Source: an uncultured SAR86 cluster bacterium
GTDB taxonomy: Bacteria > Pseudomonadota > Gammaproteobacteria > Magnimaribacterales > D2472
DNA length: 64,000 nt
Reading direction: 5' to 3'
Assembly: GCA_943788515.1 (NCBI GenBank)
Contig: CALSQM010000003.1
Location: 151,228-215,227, forward strand
Position numbers and translations under genes: made by a program
The notes under the pieces: generated by a model
What the model was told of the DNA's origin: nothing
What the model saw: the letters and a program-made list of their open reading frames with translations, nothing else
The model's database searches: none
Shown here: positions 47,956-58,421 of the stretch, piece after piece
Numbering within the stretch: position 1 is the first letter of the stretch
Layout: each line of letters begins with the position of its first letter

Positions 47956-50727
47956 ATGACAATTAACTATCGGGATACATTAAATCTTCCTCAAACAGAA
48001 TTATCCATGAAGGCAGGGCTACCTAAAAAAGAGCCTGAGATTTTAGATTTTTGGAACGACATTGGACTATATGAAAAAATCCGTCAACAAAATCTTAATA
48101 ATAAAAAATTTATACTTCACGATGGACCTCCCTATGCAAATGGAGCTATTCACTTAGGCCATTCCGTAAATAAAATTCTTAAAGATATAACTATTAAATC
48201 TAAGACTTTGCAGGGGTTAGATGCTCCCTATGTTCCTGGGTGGGACTGCCATGGGCTTCCAATTGAACTTAATGTTGAAAAAAAGCATGGAAAGAGAAGT
48301 GAGCTTGTTCAGAATAAAAAAATGTTTCAAGAGGCCTGCAAGGAATATGCCCTTACTCAAATCGAGAGTCAAAAAAAAGATTTTATTAGATTGGGTGTAC
48401 TGGGTGAATGGGATAATCCTTACAAGAGTTTAGACTCATCTTTTGAAGCAAATGCAGTACGTGCCTTGGGAAGAATATATGAGGCTGGGCATATAGAAAA
48501 AGGTGAAAAACCTGTGCATTGGTGCCAAGATTGTGGATCTGCTCTTGCTGAGGCAGAGGTTGAATATCAGGACAAAACCTCTAAATCTATTGACGTTGCA
48601 TTTAAAGCAAATGAGCAATCCTTAAAGAAATTAAATGAAGTATTTGCAACAAATATAGTTGATGGCATTTCATTCGTAATATGGACAACTACGCCATGGA
48701 CTATTCCATCTAATGTTGCGGTATGTATAAATCCTGAATTAGATTATGCGCTAATTAAACTAGATGGAGAGCATTTGGTTATTGCTGACGCTATGATTGA
48801 GCTATGTATGGAAAGGTGGGGCACTACTTCAGAATTAGTCTCAAAAACATTAGGAAAAAACCTAGTCGATATTTCTTTGATACATCCTTTTATTGAGAGG
48901 AATTCAGAATTACTTCATGGAGACCATGTCACTACAGAAGCAGGGACAGGTTGTGTGCATACAGCACCAGCACATGGATTAGATGATTATTTTATTTGTA
49001 AAAAACATGGCATTGAAACCTTCAAAGCACTTAATATTAAAGGCTTTTTTAAGGAAGAATTTGAATTTATTGCTGGTCTACCGGCCTCAAAGGCCGATCC
49101 ATTGGTTATTGAAAAGCTAAATGAAGTAAAAGCTTTAGTTAATTGTGATGACTTTCATCACTCATACCCGCATTGTTGGAGGCATAAATCTCCACTAATT
49201 TTTACCTCAACTGCTCAATGGTTTATTTCTATGAATAAATCAGGACTTTTAAATGAGGCTCTTCAAAGCATATCTGGAGTTTCATGGGAGCCATCATGGG
49301 GAGAGCAAAGGATAGAGGGGATGTTAACTGATAGGCCGGATTGGTGCATATCAAGGCAAAGAAATTGGGGAGTGCCAATAACACTAGTTGTTCATAAAGA
49401 AACAGGTGCAATTCATCCAAATCAATCAGAGCTATTTAAACAATTTGCTAATTTAATTGAAGAAAATGGTATATCTTCATGGGAATCACTAGATCTTAAT
49501 GAATTCATAGATGATGGAGATTCATATATTAAGATCACAGACTCATTAGACGTTTGGTTCGATTCAGGCGTTACTCATTTTGCTGTTTCTGAGCAAAGGT
49601 TTGAAGAAGGCATTGTTGCTGATTTATATCTTGAAGGCTCTGATCAACATAGAGGCTGGTTCCAATCATCACTTTTAACAAGCATTGCAATGAATGGAAG
49701 GGCTCCTTATAAAGCAGTTCTAACACATGGATTTGTAGTTGATGAAAACGGAAGGAAGCAATCTAAATCTCTTGGTAATGTAGTTTCACCTCAGAAGGTT
49801 TGGGATTCCTTAGGTGCAGACATTCTAAGATTATGGGTTGCATCAGCAGATTTTAGGAGCGAGATGGTTGCATCTGATGAAATCCTAAAGAGAGTATCAG
49901 ACCAATATAGAAGAATAAGAAATACATTCAGGTTTATTCTAGGGAACTTAAATGATTTTGATGAAAGCAAGAAAATAGTATTTGAAGACCAAATTGAGTT
50001 AGATAAATGGATTGTGCTTGAAACAGCTAAACTGCAAGAGGAGGTTTTAAAATTATATGAGTCATACTCATACCATAATGTTGTTCAAAAAATTCATAAC
50101 TTTTGTGTGAACGAATTAGGAGGCATTTATTTAGATATAGTTAAGGATAGGCTATACACCTGCAAAGATTCTTCTCATGCAAGACACTCTTGCCAAACAA
50201 GCTTGAATTACGTTTTAAATACCATGGTCAGATTAACTGCACCTATTCTATCTTTTACCTCTGAAGAAATTTGGCAGACCCACCCCTCATTAAAAGGTCA
50301 AAATGAATCTATTTTCTTATCAAAGTATTTTGAATCTAAGCAAGAAGGTGAGTGCGTAATTAGCTCATCAGACTGGGCTAGAATTTTTGAAATCAAAGAC
50401 ATAGTAAATCAATCTATTGAAAGATTAAGAAATGAAAATAAATTAAAAGGATCTTTGGATTCAAATGTGATTATTTCTGCAAATGAGGAAGATAAATCAA
50501 TTCTCGACAAGCTTGGATCTGAATTACATTTTGTATTTATATCTTCTCAAGCCTCTGTTATAGATGGTGATGCCTTGTCAATTCAGATCGATCAAATGTC
50601 TGATGAGAAATGTACTAGATGCTGGCATAGGGATAGCACGGTTGGTGAGAGCAAAGATCATCCCGAAATTTGTTCAAGGTGCGAAGAGAATATTGATCAG
50701 TTAGGGGAGAGTAGGTCATTTGTTTAA
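47956..50727 (+). CDS. ileS: Isoleucyl-tRNA synthetase
   Basis: A 923-residue class I synthetase. PPYANGAIHLGHSVNKILKD holds the HIGH motif; the CP1 editing domain includes FVIWTTTPWTIPSNVAV and HTAPAHGLDDY; the second signature reads GRKQSKSLGN, a KQSKS variant of KMSKS (about 600); a C-terminal zinc finger has CTRCWHRD and CSRCEENI. The catalytic and editing domains are full length, unlike the trimmed ProRS of this genome. Overlaps lspA by 8 bases. Confidence 0.97.
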   Translation: MTINYRDTLNLPQTELSMKAGLPKKEPEILDFWNDIGLYEKIRQQNLNNKKFILHDGPPYANGAIHLGHSVNKILKDITIKSKTLQGLDAPYVPGWDCHGLPIELNVEKKHGKRSELVQNKKMFQEACKEYALTQIESQKKDFIRLGVLGEWDNPYKSLDSSFEANAVRALGRIYEAGHIEKGEKPVHWCQDCGSALAEAEVEYQDKTSKSIDVAFKANEQSLKKLNEVFATNIVDGISFVIWTTTPWTIPSNVAVCINPELDYALIKLDGEHLVIADAMIELCMERWGTTSELVSKTLGKNLVDISLIHPFIERNSELLHGDHVTTEAGTGCVHTAPAHGLDDYFICKKHGIETFKALNIKGFFKEEFEFIAGLPASKADPLVIEKLNEVKALVNCDDFHHSYPHCWRHKSPLIFTSTAQWFISMNKSGLLNEALQSISGVSWEPSWGEQRIEGMLTDRPDWCISRQRNWGVPITLVVHKETGAIHPNQSELFKQFANLIEENGISSWESLDLNEFIDDGDSYIKITDSLDVWFDSGVTHFAVSEQRFEEGIVADLYLEGSDQHRGWFQSSLLTSIAMNGRAPYKAVLTHGFVVDENGRKQSKSLGNVVSPQKVWDSLGADILRLWVASADFRSEMVASDEILKRVSDQYRRIRNTFRFILGNLNDFDESKKIVFEDQIELDKWIVLETAKLQEEVLKLYESYSYHNVVQKIHNFCVNELGGIYLDIVKDRLYTCKDSSHARHSCQTSLNYVLNTMVRLTAPILSFTSEEIWQTHPSLKGQNESIFLSKYFESKQEGECVISSSDWARIFEIKDIVNQSIERLRNENKLKGSLDSNVIISANEEDKSILDKLGSELHFVFISSQASVIDGDALSIQIDQMSDEKCTRCWHRDSTVGESKDHPEICSRCEENIDQLGESRSFV

Positions 50728-51190
50728 GAAAAGATTTTATATAACTATTTTTTTTCTATTTATTTTAGATACTTATACTAAACAGCTTGCTCTTCAATTT
50801 TTAGAACAAGACATATCAAGAGACTTCCTACCTTTTATTGATTTATATTTAACTTATAACTCTGGGGTAGCCTTTGGCTTTCTAGACCTTGGTGAAAAAA
50901 GTGTTTCTAATATTTTAACTTTCGTTGGTTTTCTCATCACTCTTTATTTATTTAAATTAATTAAAGAAGAAAGTAACCACAAAAAACAATTTTCTTTATC
51001 CATTATATGCGGAGGAGCAATAGGAAATATTGCAGATAGGTTTATGGATGGTTATGTAACTGATTTTCTTCATCTAAAAATTAACGATTTTTCATTTTTT
51101 GTATTTAATTTTGCGGATGCATCGATAACTTTTGGTGCAATTTCTTTAATTTACCTTGAATTTTTTAAAAAGGATACACTTAAATTATGA
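50720..51190 (+). CDS. lspA: Lipoprotein signal peptidase
   Basis: A 156-residue aspartyl protease of the inner membrane that trims prolipoproteins such as Pal, BamB and BamC. Four membrane helices. The catalytic Asp pair is in [20 protein letters not shown] and [14 protein letters not shown]. The start is TTG 50720, inside the end of ileS, because the sequence continues naturally into [20 protein letters not shown] overlap with ispH. Confidence 0.95.
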   Translation: MFKKRFYITIFFLFILDTYTKQLALQFLEQDISRDFLPFIDLYLTYNSGVAFGFLDLGEKSVSNILTFVGFLITLYLFKLIKEESNHKKQFSLSIICGGAIGNIADRFMDGYVTDFLHLKINDFSFFVFNFADASITFGAISLIYLEFFKKDTLKL

Positions 51191-52122
51191 TACAAATTAA
51201 ACTGGCGAATCCAAGAGGCTTCTGCGCAGGCGTTGATAGAGCGATAGATATTGTGAATAAGGCCTTAGAAAAATTTGGAAGTCCTGTGTATGTCAAGCAT
51301 GAAGTAGTTCATAATAAATTCGTTGTTGAAGATCTTAAAAGCAGGGGTGCAATTTTTGTTGAGGAGATTGATGAGGTTCCAGATAACTCTTTAGTAATTT
51401 TTAGTGCTCATGGTGTTTCTAGAAAAGTTGAAGAAACTACAAAATCAAGAAAATTAGAATATTTTGATGCAACATGTCCTCTTGTAACCAAAGTGCATAT
51501 GGAAGTAATAAGAAATGCTAGAGCAAGTAATGATATTATTTTAATTGGGCATGAGGGTCATCCCGAAGTTGAAGGAACCATGGGAAGGCATATCAATAAT
51601 AAATCTAGTAATATTTATCTAGTTCAAGATGAAAATGAGGCAGAAAGTATAATAATTGATAAGCCTGAAAAGCTAGCAATTGTTACCCAAACAACTTTAA
51701 GTGTAGATGACACTAAAGCGATTATTGATATCCTTAAAACAAGATTCCCTAAGATAAATATTCCAAAAAAAGATGATATTTGCTACGCAACCCAAAACAG
51801 GCAAGATGCTGTTAAACAACTGGCATTAGAATCTGATTTCATGATTGTTGTTGGTTCAAGTAACAGCTCAAACTCAAATAGACTGCAAGAATTGAGTGAG
51901 AAGTGTGGCTGCAAATCTGTTTTAATTGATAGCTTTAAAGATTTAGATCTCAGAGAACTTGAAGGAAAGCAAAAGATAGCTATAACAGCTGGGGCTTCTG
52001 CACCAGAATCAAGAGTTCAAGATATAGCTTTAGCAGTTAGGGATTACACTGGTGCATCTATAAGTGAACATGGAGTTGATGAGGAGAATATATATTTCAA
52101 GCTTCCTCCTTCCCTTAGATAG
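51187..52122 (+). CDS. ispH: IspH, HMBPP reductase
   Basis: A 311-residue [4Fe-4S] enzyme, last step of the MEP pathway to IPP and [15 protein letters not shown] holds the first cluster Cys; further cluster ligands are in [12 protein letters not shown] and [19 protein letters not shown] and AGASAPE are family motifs. IspG is at 24313 in the same window. Followed directly by ampD. Confidence 0.98.
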   Translation: MIQIKLANPRGFCAGVDRAIDIVNKALEKFGSPVYVKHEVVHNKFVVEDLKSRGAIFVEEIDEVPDNSLVIFSAHGVSRKVEETTKSRKLEYFDATCPLVTKVHMEVIRNARASNDIILIGHEGHPEVEGTMGRHINNKSSNIYLVQDENEAESIIIDKPEKLAIVTQTTLSVDDTKAIIDILKTRFPKINIPKKDDICYATQNRQDAVKQLALESDFMIVVGSSNSSNSNRLQELSEKCGCKSVLIDSFKDLDLRELEGKQKIAITAGASAPESRVQDIALAVRDYTGASISEHGVDEENIYFKLPPSLR

Positions 52123-52662
52123 ATGAAAATTAATAATCATTTGATTGCTGGTATTAAATTTTTAGAATCTCCAAACTTTAATACAAGGCCAAAAGATATC
52201 TCAATAAATCTTTTGGTAATTCATTCCATAAGTCTTCCGCCAAAGGTATATGGCAACAACCATATAGAAAACTTCTTTTTAAATAAATTAGACCCCTCCT
52301 TAGATCCTTTCTATGAACAAATTAAAGAATTAAAAGTATCAACACATATATTAATAAAAAGGGATGGAGAAATTATCCAGTTCGTCCCGTTTAATATGCG
52401 AGCTTGGCACGCTGGCGAGTCGTCATATGATGGAAAAGACAATTGTAATGACTATTCTATAGGTATTGAGCTTGAGGGTGCTGATGATGATAATTTTGAA
52501 GAGATTCAATATGATAAGCTTTGTGAAGTCACCATTGCCTTGCAAGATAAATATAAGAATATTACAAAAGAAAATATTAAAGGTCACTCAGATATTGCAC
52601 CTGGAAGAAAAATAGATCCAGGAAGCTACTTTAAATGGGATAGATACCTTAATTCTTTATGA
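52123..52662 (+). CDS. ampD: AmpD, anhydro-muropeptide amidase
   Basis: A 179-residue zinc amidase (Amidase_2 fold) that removes the peptide from anhydroMurNAc during wall recycling. Zinc ligands fit VIHSIS (His about 30), GHSDIAPGRKIDPG (His about 154, Asp about 164). FNMRAWHAGESSYDG is the substrate-groove signature. Starts on the base after the ispH stop, and overlaps ampG by 4 bases, so import (AmpG) and cleavage (AmpD) are coupled. Confidence 0.95.
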   Translation: MKINNHLIAGIKFLESPNFNTRPKDISINLLVIHSISLPPKVYGNNHIENFFLNKLDPSLDPFYEQIKELKVSTHILIKRDGEIIQFVPFNMRAWHAGESSYDGKDNCNDYSIGIELEGADDDNFEEIQYDKLCEVTIALQDKYKNITKENIKGHSDIAPGRKIDPGSYFKWDRYLNSL

Positions 52663-54047
52663 TGCCTTCCTTTAAAGTTTTGAATAATAAACAACTTAGC
52701 ATGGTCTTTCTTGGGTTCGCATCTGGACTTCCATATATGCTAATTTTTTCAACCTTAGCGACATGGTTAGCAGATGCAGATATTGAAATAAAGACTATAG
52801 GTTTTTTTGCATGGGTTGCATTGACATACTCATTAAAGATTTTCTGGGCTCCACTGGTTGATAATTTTTCAATCCCTTTTTTAAATAAATATGGGAAAAG
52901 GAAGAGCTGGATTATATTAATGCAAATTTTTATTATTTTTGGTTTATTTTCCCTTTCAATTACAGATCCAGCCTCTGATCTAAAATTATTTGCATGCATT
53001 GCATTTTTTATTGCATTATGTGGCTCATTTAATGATATTGCAGTTGATGCTTTTAGGATAGAACTCTCAGAAATAGAAGAACAAGCAAGTCTCGCAGCTG
53101 GATATCAATTTGGTTACAGGGCTGCCATACTCCTTGCTACATCTGGAGCCTTGATCATTGCATCAAGAACTAGCTGGGAATTTGTATATCAAGCAATGTC
53201 TTTAATTATGATTTTTGGAATTGTCGGCAGCCTAATCGTTAAAGAAAATGATAATCCCAGTTTGGTCAAATTAAGTATATTAAATTCTTTTTGGATGCCT
53301 TTAAAAGATTTTTATAAAAGATTTGGTTTGTATATAGCATCATTATTATTATTAATAATATCAACATACAGATTGACGGATATCGTCACCGGGCAAATAA
53401 CAAATGTTTTTTATATAAAGATGGGCTTTTCTCTTGTTGAATTAGCATTAGTAATAAAGTTTGTTGCACTTGGAGCTTCATTAGCAGGATTCTATTTAGG
53501 CACTTTTTTTATTAAAAGATTTGATATATCAAAAGCATTAATTATAGGAGCTTTTTTTGTGATGTTAACGAATCTTTTTTTTGCTTATATTGCTATATCA
53601 GAAAAAAGTTTAATTTCATTATCCATAATTGTAGCCTTGGACAGTATAGCTGCCGGAGTAGTGGGTACTGTTAATATTACTTTTTTAACAAGCTTAGTCT
53701 CAAAAAAATATACTGCATTTCAATATGCTTTGCTTACTTCAATAATGATGTTGATGGGAAAAGTTCTGTCGGGTTTTTCTGGAGTTATAATTGATTTTTT
53801 CAGATCAATTATTTTCAAAGAAATGACTTTATCAAAAGAAATTACTACAATTTTTGACGAGGTGATTAACCCATTAGGCTTATTGCCTCAAGAAATCTCT
53901 ACTATCATAATTTCAGCAAATAACATTGTTATAAAATCCCATGATTATGCATGGATGTTTTTTTATATAAGCACTTCACTTCTTTCTATCCCATCAATTA
54001 TTTTTATAATCATTTATATTAAAAGGAACGGAAATTATAGCGGATAG
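52659..54047 (+). CDS. ampG: AmpG-like muropeptide permease
   Basis: A 462-residue MFS protein with about 12-13 helices. The N-terminus LGFASGLPYMLIFSTLATWLADADIEIKTIGFFAWV and SLKIFWAPLVDNFSIPFLNKYGKRKSWI is typical of AmpG, which imports GlcNAc-anhydroMurNAc peptides. It is adjacent to ampD. Its 3' end overlaps the VanZ-like gene by 14 bases. Confidence 0.93.
   Translation: MMPSFKVLNNKQLSMVFLGFASGLPYMLIFSTLATWLADADIEIKTIGFFAWVALTYSLKIFWAPLVDNFSIPFLNKYGKRKSWIILMQIFIIFGLFSLSITDPASDLKLFACIAFFIALCGSFNDIAVDAFRIELSEIEEQASLAAGYQFGYRAAILLATSGALIIASRTSWEFVYQAMSLIMIFGIVGSLIVKENDNPSLVKLSILNSFWMPLKDFYKRFGLYIASLLLLIISTYRLTDIVTGQITNVFYIKMGFSLVELALVIKFVALGASLAGFYLGTFFIKRFDISKALIIGAFFVMLTNLFFAYIAISEKSLISLSIIVALDSIAAGVVGTVNITFLTSLVSKKYTAFQYALLTSIMMLMGKVLSGFSGVIIDFFRSIIFKEMTLSKEITTIFDEVINPLGLLPQEISTIIISANNIVIKSHDYAWMFFYISTSLLSIPSIIFIIIYIKRNGNYSG
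54023..54027 (+). promoter_or_regulatory. Shine-Dalgarno sequence that points to an AUU start
   Basis: AAGGA at 54023-54027, inside the end of ampG, stands six bases before ATT 54034. The VanZ-like frame opens at 54010 and has no ATG, GTG or TTG until codon about 89 of 113. Confidence 0.6.
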
Positions 54048-54375
54048 GATTTATAAACTAACTTTCTTTACATCTTTAGCTATTATTACGTGGCTTAGTG
54101 TTGTTCCAGCATCTGATATTTCAAATATTGCTGCATTAAGTTTTTTAACTGATAAGGCTATTCATTTTCTTATATTTTTATATTTATCATCAATAGGACT
54201 TTTAAGCAGGTTCAAATTATCAAATATTTATTTATTATTAGCCATTTTCAGCTTTGGGCTGCTTATAGAGATAATTCATTTTTATCACCCTTGCAGATAT
54301 TTTGAGTTAGCTGATCTTGCTGCAAATTCATTGGGGATTCTTCTGGCCTCTTTTATTTTTCAAAAAAAAGATTAA
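54034..54375 (+). CDS. VanZ-like membrane protein with probable AUU start
   Basis: A 113-codon reading frame, ending in TAA 54373-54375, that standard gene finding would miss because it has no ATG, GTG or TTG near its start. The translation is plainly VanZ-like: a first helix (TFFTSLAIITWLSVVPAS), then TDKAIHFLIFLYLSSIGLL, FGLLIEIIHFYHPCRYFELADLAANSLGILLASFIF; the D-K-x-x-H-F, E-I-I, R-x-F-E-x-x-D-L-x-A-N pattern is the family signature. VanZ-like proteins are small membrane proteins of unknown function (one gives low-level teicoplanin resistance). It overlaps ampG by 14 bases, which suits translational coupling. Alternatives are frameshift read-through from ampG or a decayed gene. Confidence 0.7.
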   Translation: MIADRIYKLTFFTSLAIITWLSVVPASDISNIAALSFLTDKAIHFLIFLYLSSIGLLSRFKLSNIYLLLAIFSFGLLIEIIHFYHPCRYFELADLAANSLGILLASFIFQKKD

Positions 54376-54398
54376 ATTATCTATTGATTTCTATTATT

Positions 54399-54427
54399 TT
54401 GACCTTAACTATTGTTTAAGTTAATAA
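54399..54427 (+). promoter_or_regulatory. Probable sigma-70 promoter of groSL
   Basis: TTGACC (54399-54404), 17-base spacer, TAATAA (54422-54427), 44 bases before the groS ATG. I did not find a sigma-32 type pair (CTTGAA with CCCCAT) or a CIRCE element in 54376-54471, so heat-shock control, if present, is not obvious from sequence. Confidence 0.5.
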
Positions 54428-54471
54428 ACTAATTAAAATTCATAAAATTAATTTTTATTGGGAGATAGAAA

Positions 54472-54759
54472 ATGAAATTAAAACCTTTACATGACAAAGT
54501 TCTTGTGAAAAGAACAGAAGAGGAAGCAACCTCAGCTGGAGGTATTATTCTTTCAGGCTCTGCAAAAGAAAAGCCTTCACAGGGTGAAGTTATAGCAGTT
54601 GGGCCTGGTAAAAAAACAGATTCAGGCGATTTAATGCCAGTAGGTGTTAGCGTTGGTGATACTGTTATATTTGGGCAGTATGGCGGAAATGAAATAAAAC
54701 TAGATGGCGAAGATTTTCTCATATTAGGTGAGAGTGATATTTTCGGCGTTATTCAATAA
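54472..54759 (+). CDS. groS: GroES co-chaperonin
   Basis: A 95-residue lid of the GroEL chamber. KLKPLHDKVLVKRTEEEATSAGGIILSGSAKEKPSQGEV shows the mobile loop with the GGI hydrophobic contact; the C-terminus LILGESDIFGVIQ is typical. A strong GGGAGA ribosome site precedes the ATG. groL follows after 27 bases. Confidence 0.98.
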   Translation: MKLKPLHDKVLVKRTEEEATSAGGIILSGSAKEKPSQGEVIAVGPGKKTDSGDLMPVGVSVGDTVIFGQYGGNEIKLDGEDFLILGESDIFGVIQ

Positions 54760-54786
54760 GTAATTTAAATTAAGGGAGATATATAA

Positions 54787-56430
<1,644 letters not shown>

Positions 56431-56446
56431 TTCTAAGTCTATATAT

Positions 56447-56472
56447 AAAATGGGGCTTTTCGCCCCATTTTT
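56447..56472 (+). terminator. Intrinsic terminator after groL
   Basis: AAAATGGGGC (56447-56456), loop TTTTC, GCCCCATTTT (56462-56471) followed by T. Strong GC stem with U tail; it closes the groSL transcript 16 bases after the groL stop. Confidence 0.92.
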
Positions 56473-56528
56473 ATTAGATTTAAGGTACGTTTTAATTTAA
56501 TATAAGGGATACACTTTTACGGAGCATT

Positions 56529-57164
56529 ATGGATATCTTAACTGACCAATCTTTTTTTAGAGCTTTTCACATTCTTTTCGGAATTACCTGGATAGGATTA
56601 CTTTATTACTTTAACTTTATACAGGGTGAATATGTAAAAGTTGCTAATCCAGATGCTAAAGCAGATGTATTCAAAAAGTTAGCCCCAAATGCATTATGGT
56701 GGTTTAGATGGGCTGCATTATTTACTTTTTTAACTGGTGTTATCTTATTATATCAAGTAACAGCAAAACTTAGTACAGAAATTATCCTTGGCGCAACAAT
56801 GGGTACATTAATGATGTTAAATGTATGGGGTATTATTTGGAGAAACCAAAAAATTGTATTAGGTATGAAAGAAGGTAATGCTGCAGTTGCTGGTGCAAAG
56901 GCAGGGCTTGCCTCAAGAACTAATACTTTATTTTCAGTTCCAATGCTTATGTATATGGTTTACTCAGCTCACAGCCCAGGTGCATATCTAGCAGTAGATG
57001 GCTGGACCACTTCAAGTCTATTAGTAGGTTTAGCAATAATTTTTGCTATTGAAGCTAATGCCATATGGGGAAAAATGTTATCAGTTATAACGTCAGTTAG
57101 AGCTGTAATAATTTCATCATTTGTTTTGGCTGTTGTACTTAAACTAATCACAGATCTTTTATAA
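56529..57164 (+). CDS. PuuD-like (urate hydroxylase membrane domain) protein
   Basis: A 211-residue membrane protein with about 5-6 helices. The first helix RAFHILFGITWIGLLYYFNFIQGEY, then LWWFRWAALFTFLTGVILLYQ and MLNVWGIIWRNQKIVLG, match the membrane part of PuuD/DUF989 proteins that in some bacteria oxidise urate and carry a C-terminal cytochrome c. That cytochrome (CxxCH) is missing here and no purine catabolism genes are adjacent, so urate oxidation is not assumed. Histidine and Trp/Gly residues of the first helices suggest heme or metal binding. An own ribosome site (GGAG) precedes the ATG. Confidence 0.6.
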   Translation: MDILTDQSFFRAFHILFGITWIGLLYYFNFIQGEYVKVANPDAKADVFKKLAPNALWWFRWAALFTFLTGVILLYQVTAKLSTEIILGATMGTLMMLNVWGIIWRNQKIVLGMKEGNAAVAGAKAGLASRTNTLFSVPMLMYMVYSAHSPGAYLAVDGWTTSSLLVGLAIIFAIEANAIWGKMLSVITSVRAVIISSFVLAVVLKLITDLL

Positions 57165-57193
57165 ATAATTAATAATTCTTAAGGAGAATTTAG

Positions 57194-57778
57194 ATGTCTA
57201 ACAAACCAACCAAAGAAGAAGCATTAAAAGCTGTAGAAACGCTTATCTCATGGGCTGGTGATGATCCAACTCGTGAAGGGTTGATTGAGACTCCTCATAG
57301 AGTTATCAGGGCCTATAAAGAGTTTTTTGCAGGTTATGATGAGGATCCAGAAAAAGTGCTCACAAAAACTTTTGAAGAAGTTGAGGGCTATGATGATGCT
57401 GTAATTGTTAGAAATATCAGAGTAGAGTCCCATTGCGAACATCATATGGTGCCTATTCTTGGGGTAGCGCATATTGGTTATATACCAAACAAAAGAGTTG
57501 TAGGCATAAGCAAGTTGGCAAGAATTGTTGATATATATGGAAAAAGGCTTCAAACCCAAGAAACTATGACTGCTCAAATAGCAGACACAATTCAAAGAGT
57601 CTTAGAACCTAAAGGAGTAGCAGTTGTAATAGATGCAGGCCATCAGTGTATGACCACAAGAGGAATCCATAAAACAGAATCTAGCACTATCACAAGTAGA
57701 ATGCTTGGTAGCTTTAGAGATAATATAGAAACAAGATCCGAGTTTATGCACTTAATCCATTCTCCTAAAGCATTTTAA
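57194..57778 (+). CDS. folE: GTP cyclohydrolase I
   Basis: A 194-residue zinc enzyme that opens GTP to dihydroneopterin triphosphate for folate (and other pterins). Zinc and active-site residues: SHCEHHMVPILG (Cys and His about 76-79), GISKLARIVDIYGKRLQTQE, and the second Cys in GHQCMTTRGIHK (about 147). AAGGAG before the ATG. The Maf-like gene begins on the next base. Confidence 0.97.
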   Translation: MSNKPTKEEALKAVETLISWAGDDPTREGLIETPHRVIRAYKEFFAGYDEDPEKVLTKTFEEVEGYDDAVIVRNIRVESHCEHHMVPILGVAHIGYIPNKRVVGISKLARIVDIYGKRLQTQETMTAQIADTIQRVLEPKGVAVVIDAGHQCMTTRGIHKTESSTITSRMLGSFRDNIETRSEFMHLIHSPKAF

Positions 57779-58417
57779 ATGAGCAATGGTTCGATACTTT
57801 CTAGTATCAATCCTGCCACACCTATAATTTTAGCATCCGGCTCCCAAAGCCGAAAAATAATGCTGGAAGATGCAGGCATAATATTTAAAACCATTACATC
57901 TGAGGTTGATGAGGATGCTCTAAAAATTAAAATTGCTTCTATGCCTTTTAAGCAACAAGTTATTGAACTAGCAAAGGCTAAAGCCAAGGTAGTGAGCTTT
58001 AGTAATCCTGGAAATATAGTTATTGGTGGAGATCAAATGTGTATTTTTGAAAATAAAGTATTTGATAAACCGGGCTCCGAAGAAAAAGCTATTAGTAATT
58101 TAAAATTATTATCTGGAACTACACACTTTCAACATAGTGGTGTTTGCATTTATAAAGATGGCAAATCTTTATGGGAATATTCAGAGGTTGTGAAAATGAA
58201 TATGCATGATTTATCTGATGAAGAGATTATTAATTATGTAAAGCTTGAAAATCCAATTCATGCAGCAGGTGCATATAAATTTGAATCTCTTGGATGTAAC
58301 TTATTTTCTAGTGTAGATGGCTCATCATATACAATTAGGGGAATGCCATTATTACCATTATTAAATGAGCTTAGAAATTTAAACATTGTAGACCTAAATA
58401 GAATCTCAAAAAATTAA
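57779..58417 (+). CDS. Maf-like nucleotide pyrophosphatase
   Basis: A 212-residue Maf/HAM1-like protein. The N-terminal ASGSQSRKIMLEDAG is a variant of the ASxSPRR motif (Pro and one Arg changed), followed by GGDQMCIFENKVFDKPGS and YVKLENPIHAAGAYKFESLG. Maf proteins hydrolyse dTTP, UTP, CTP or methylated nucleotides; the motif changes leave the substrate open. Directly after folE and before cysS, so likely one transcript. Confidence 0.82.
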   Translation: MSNGSILSSINPATPIILASGSQSRKIMLEDAGIIFKTITSEVDEDALKIKIASMPFKQQVIELAKAKAKVVSFSNPGNIVIGGDQMCIFENKVFDKPGSEEKAISNLKLLSGTTHFQHSGVCIYKDGKSLWEYSEVVKMNMHDLSDEEIINYVKLENPIHAAGAYKFESLGCNLFSSVDGSSYTIRGMPLLPLLNELRNLNIVDLNRISKN

Positions 58418-58421
58418 AACA

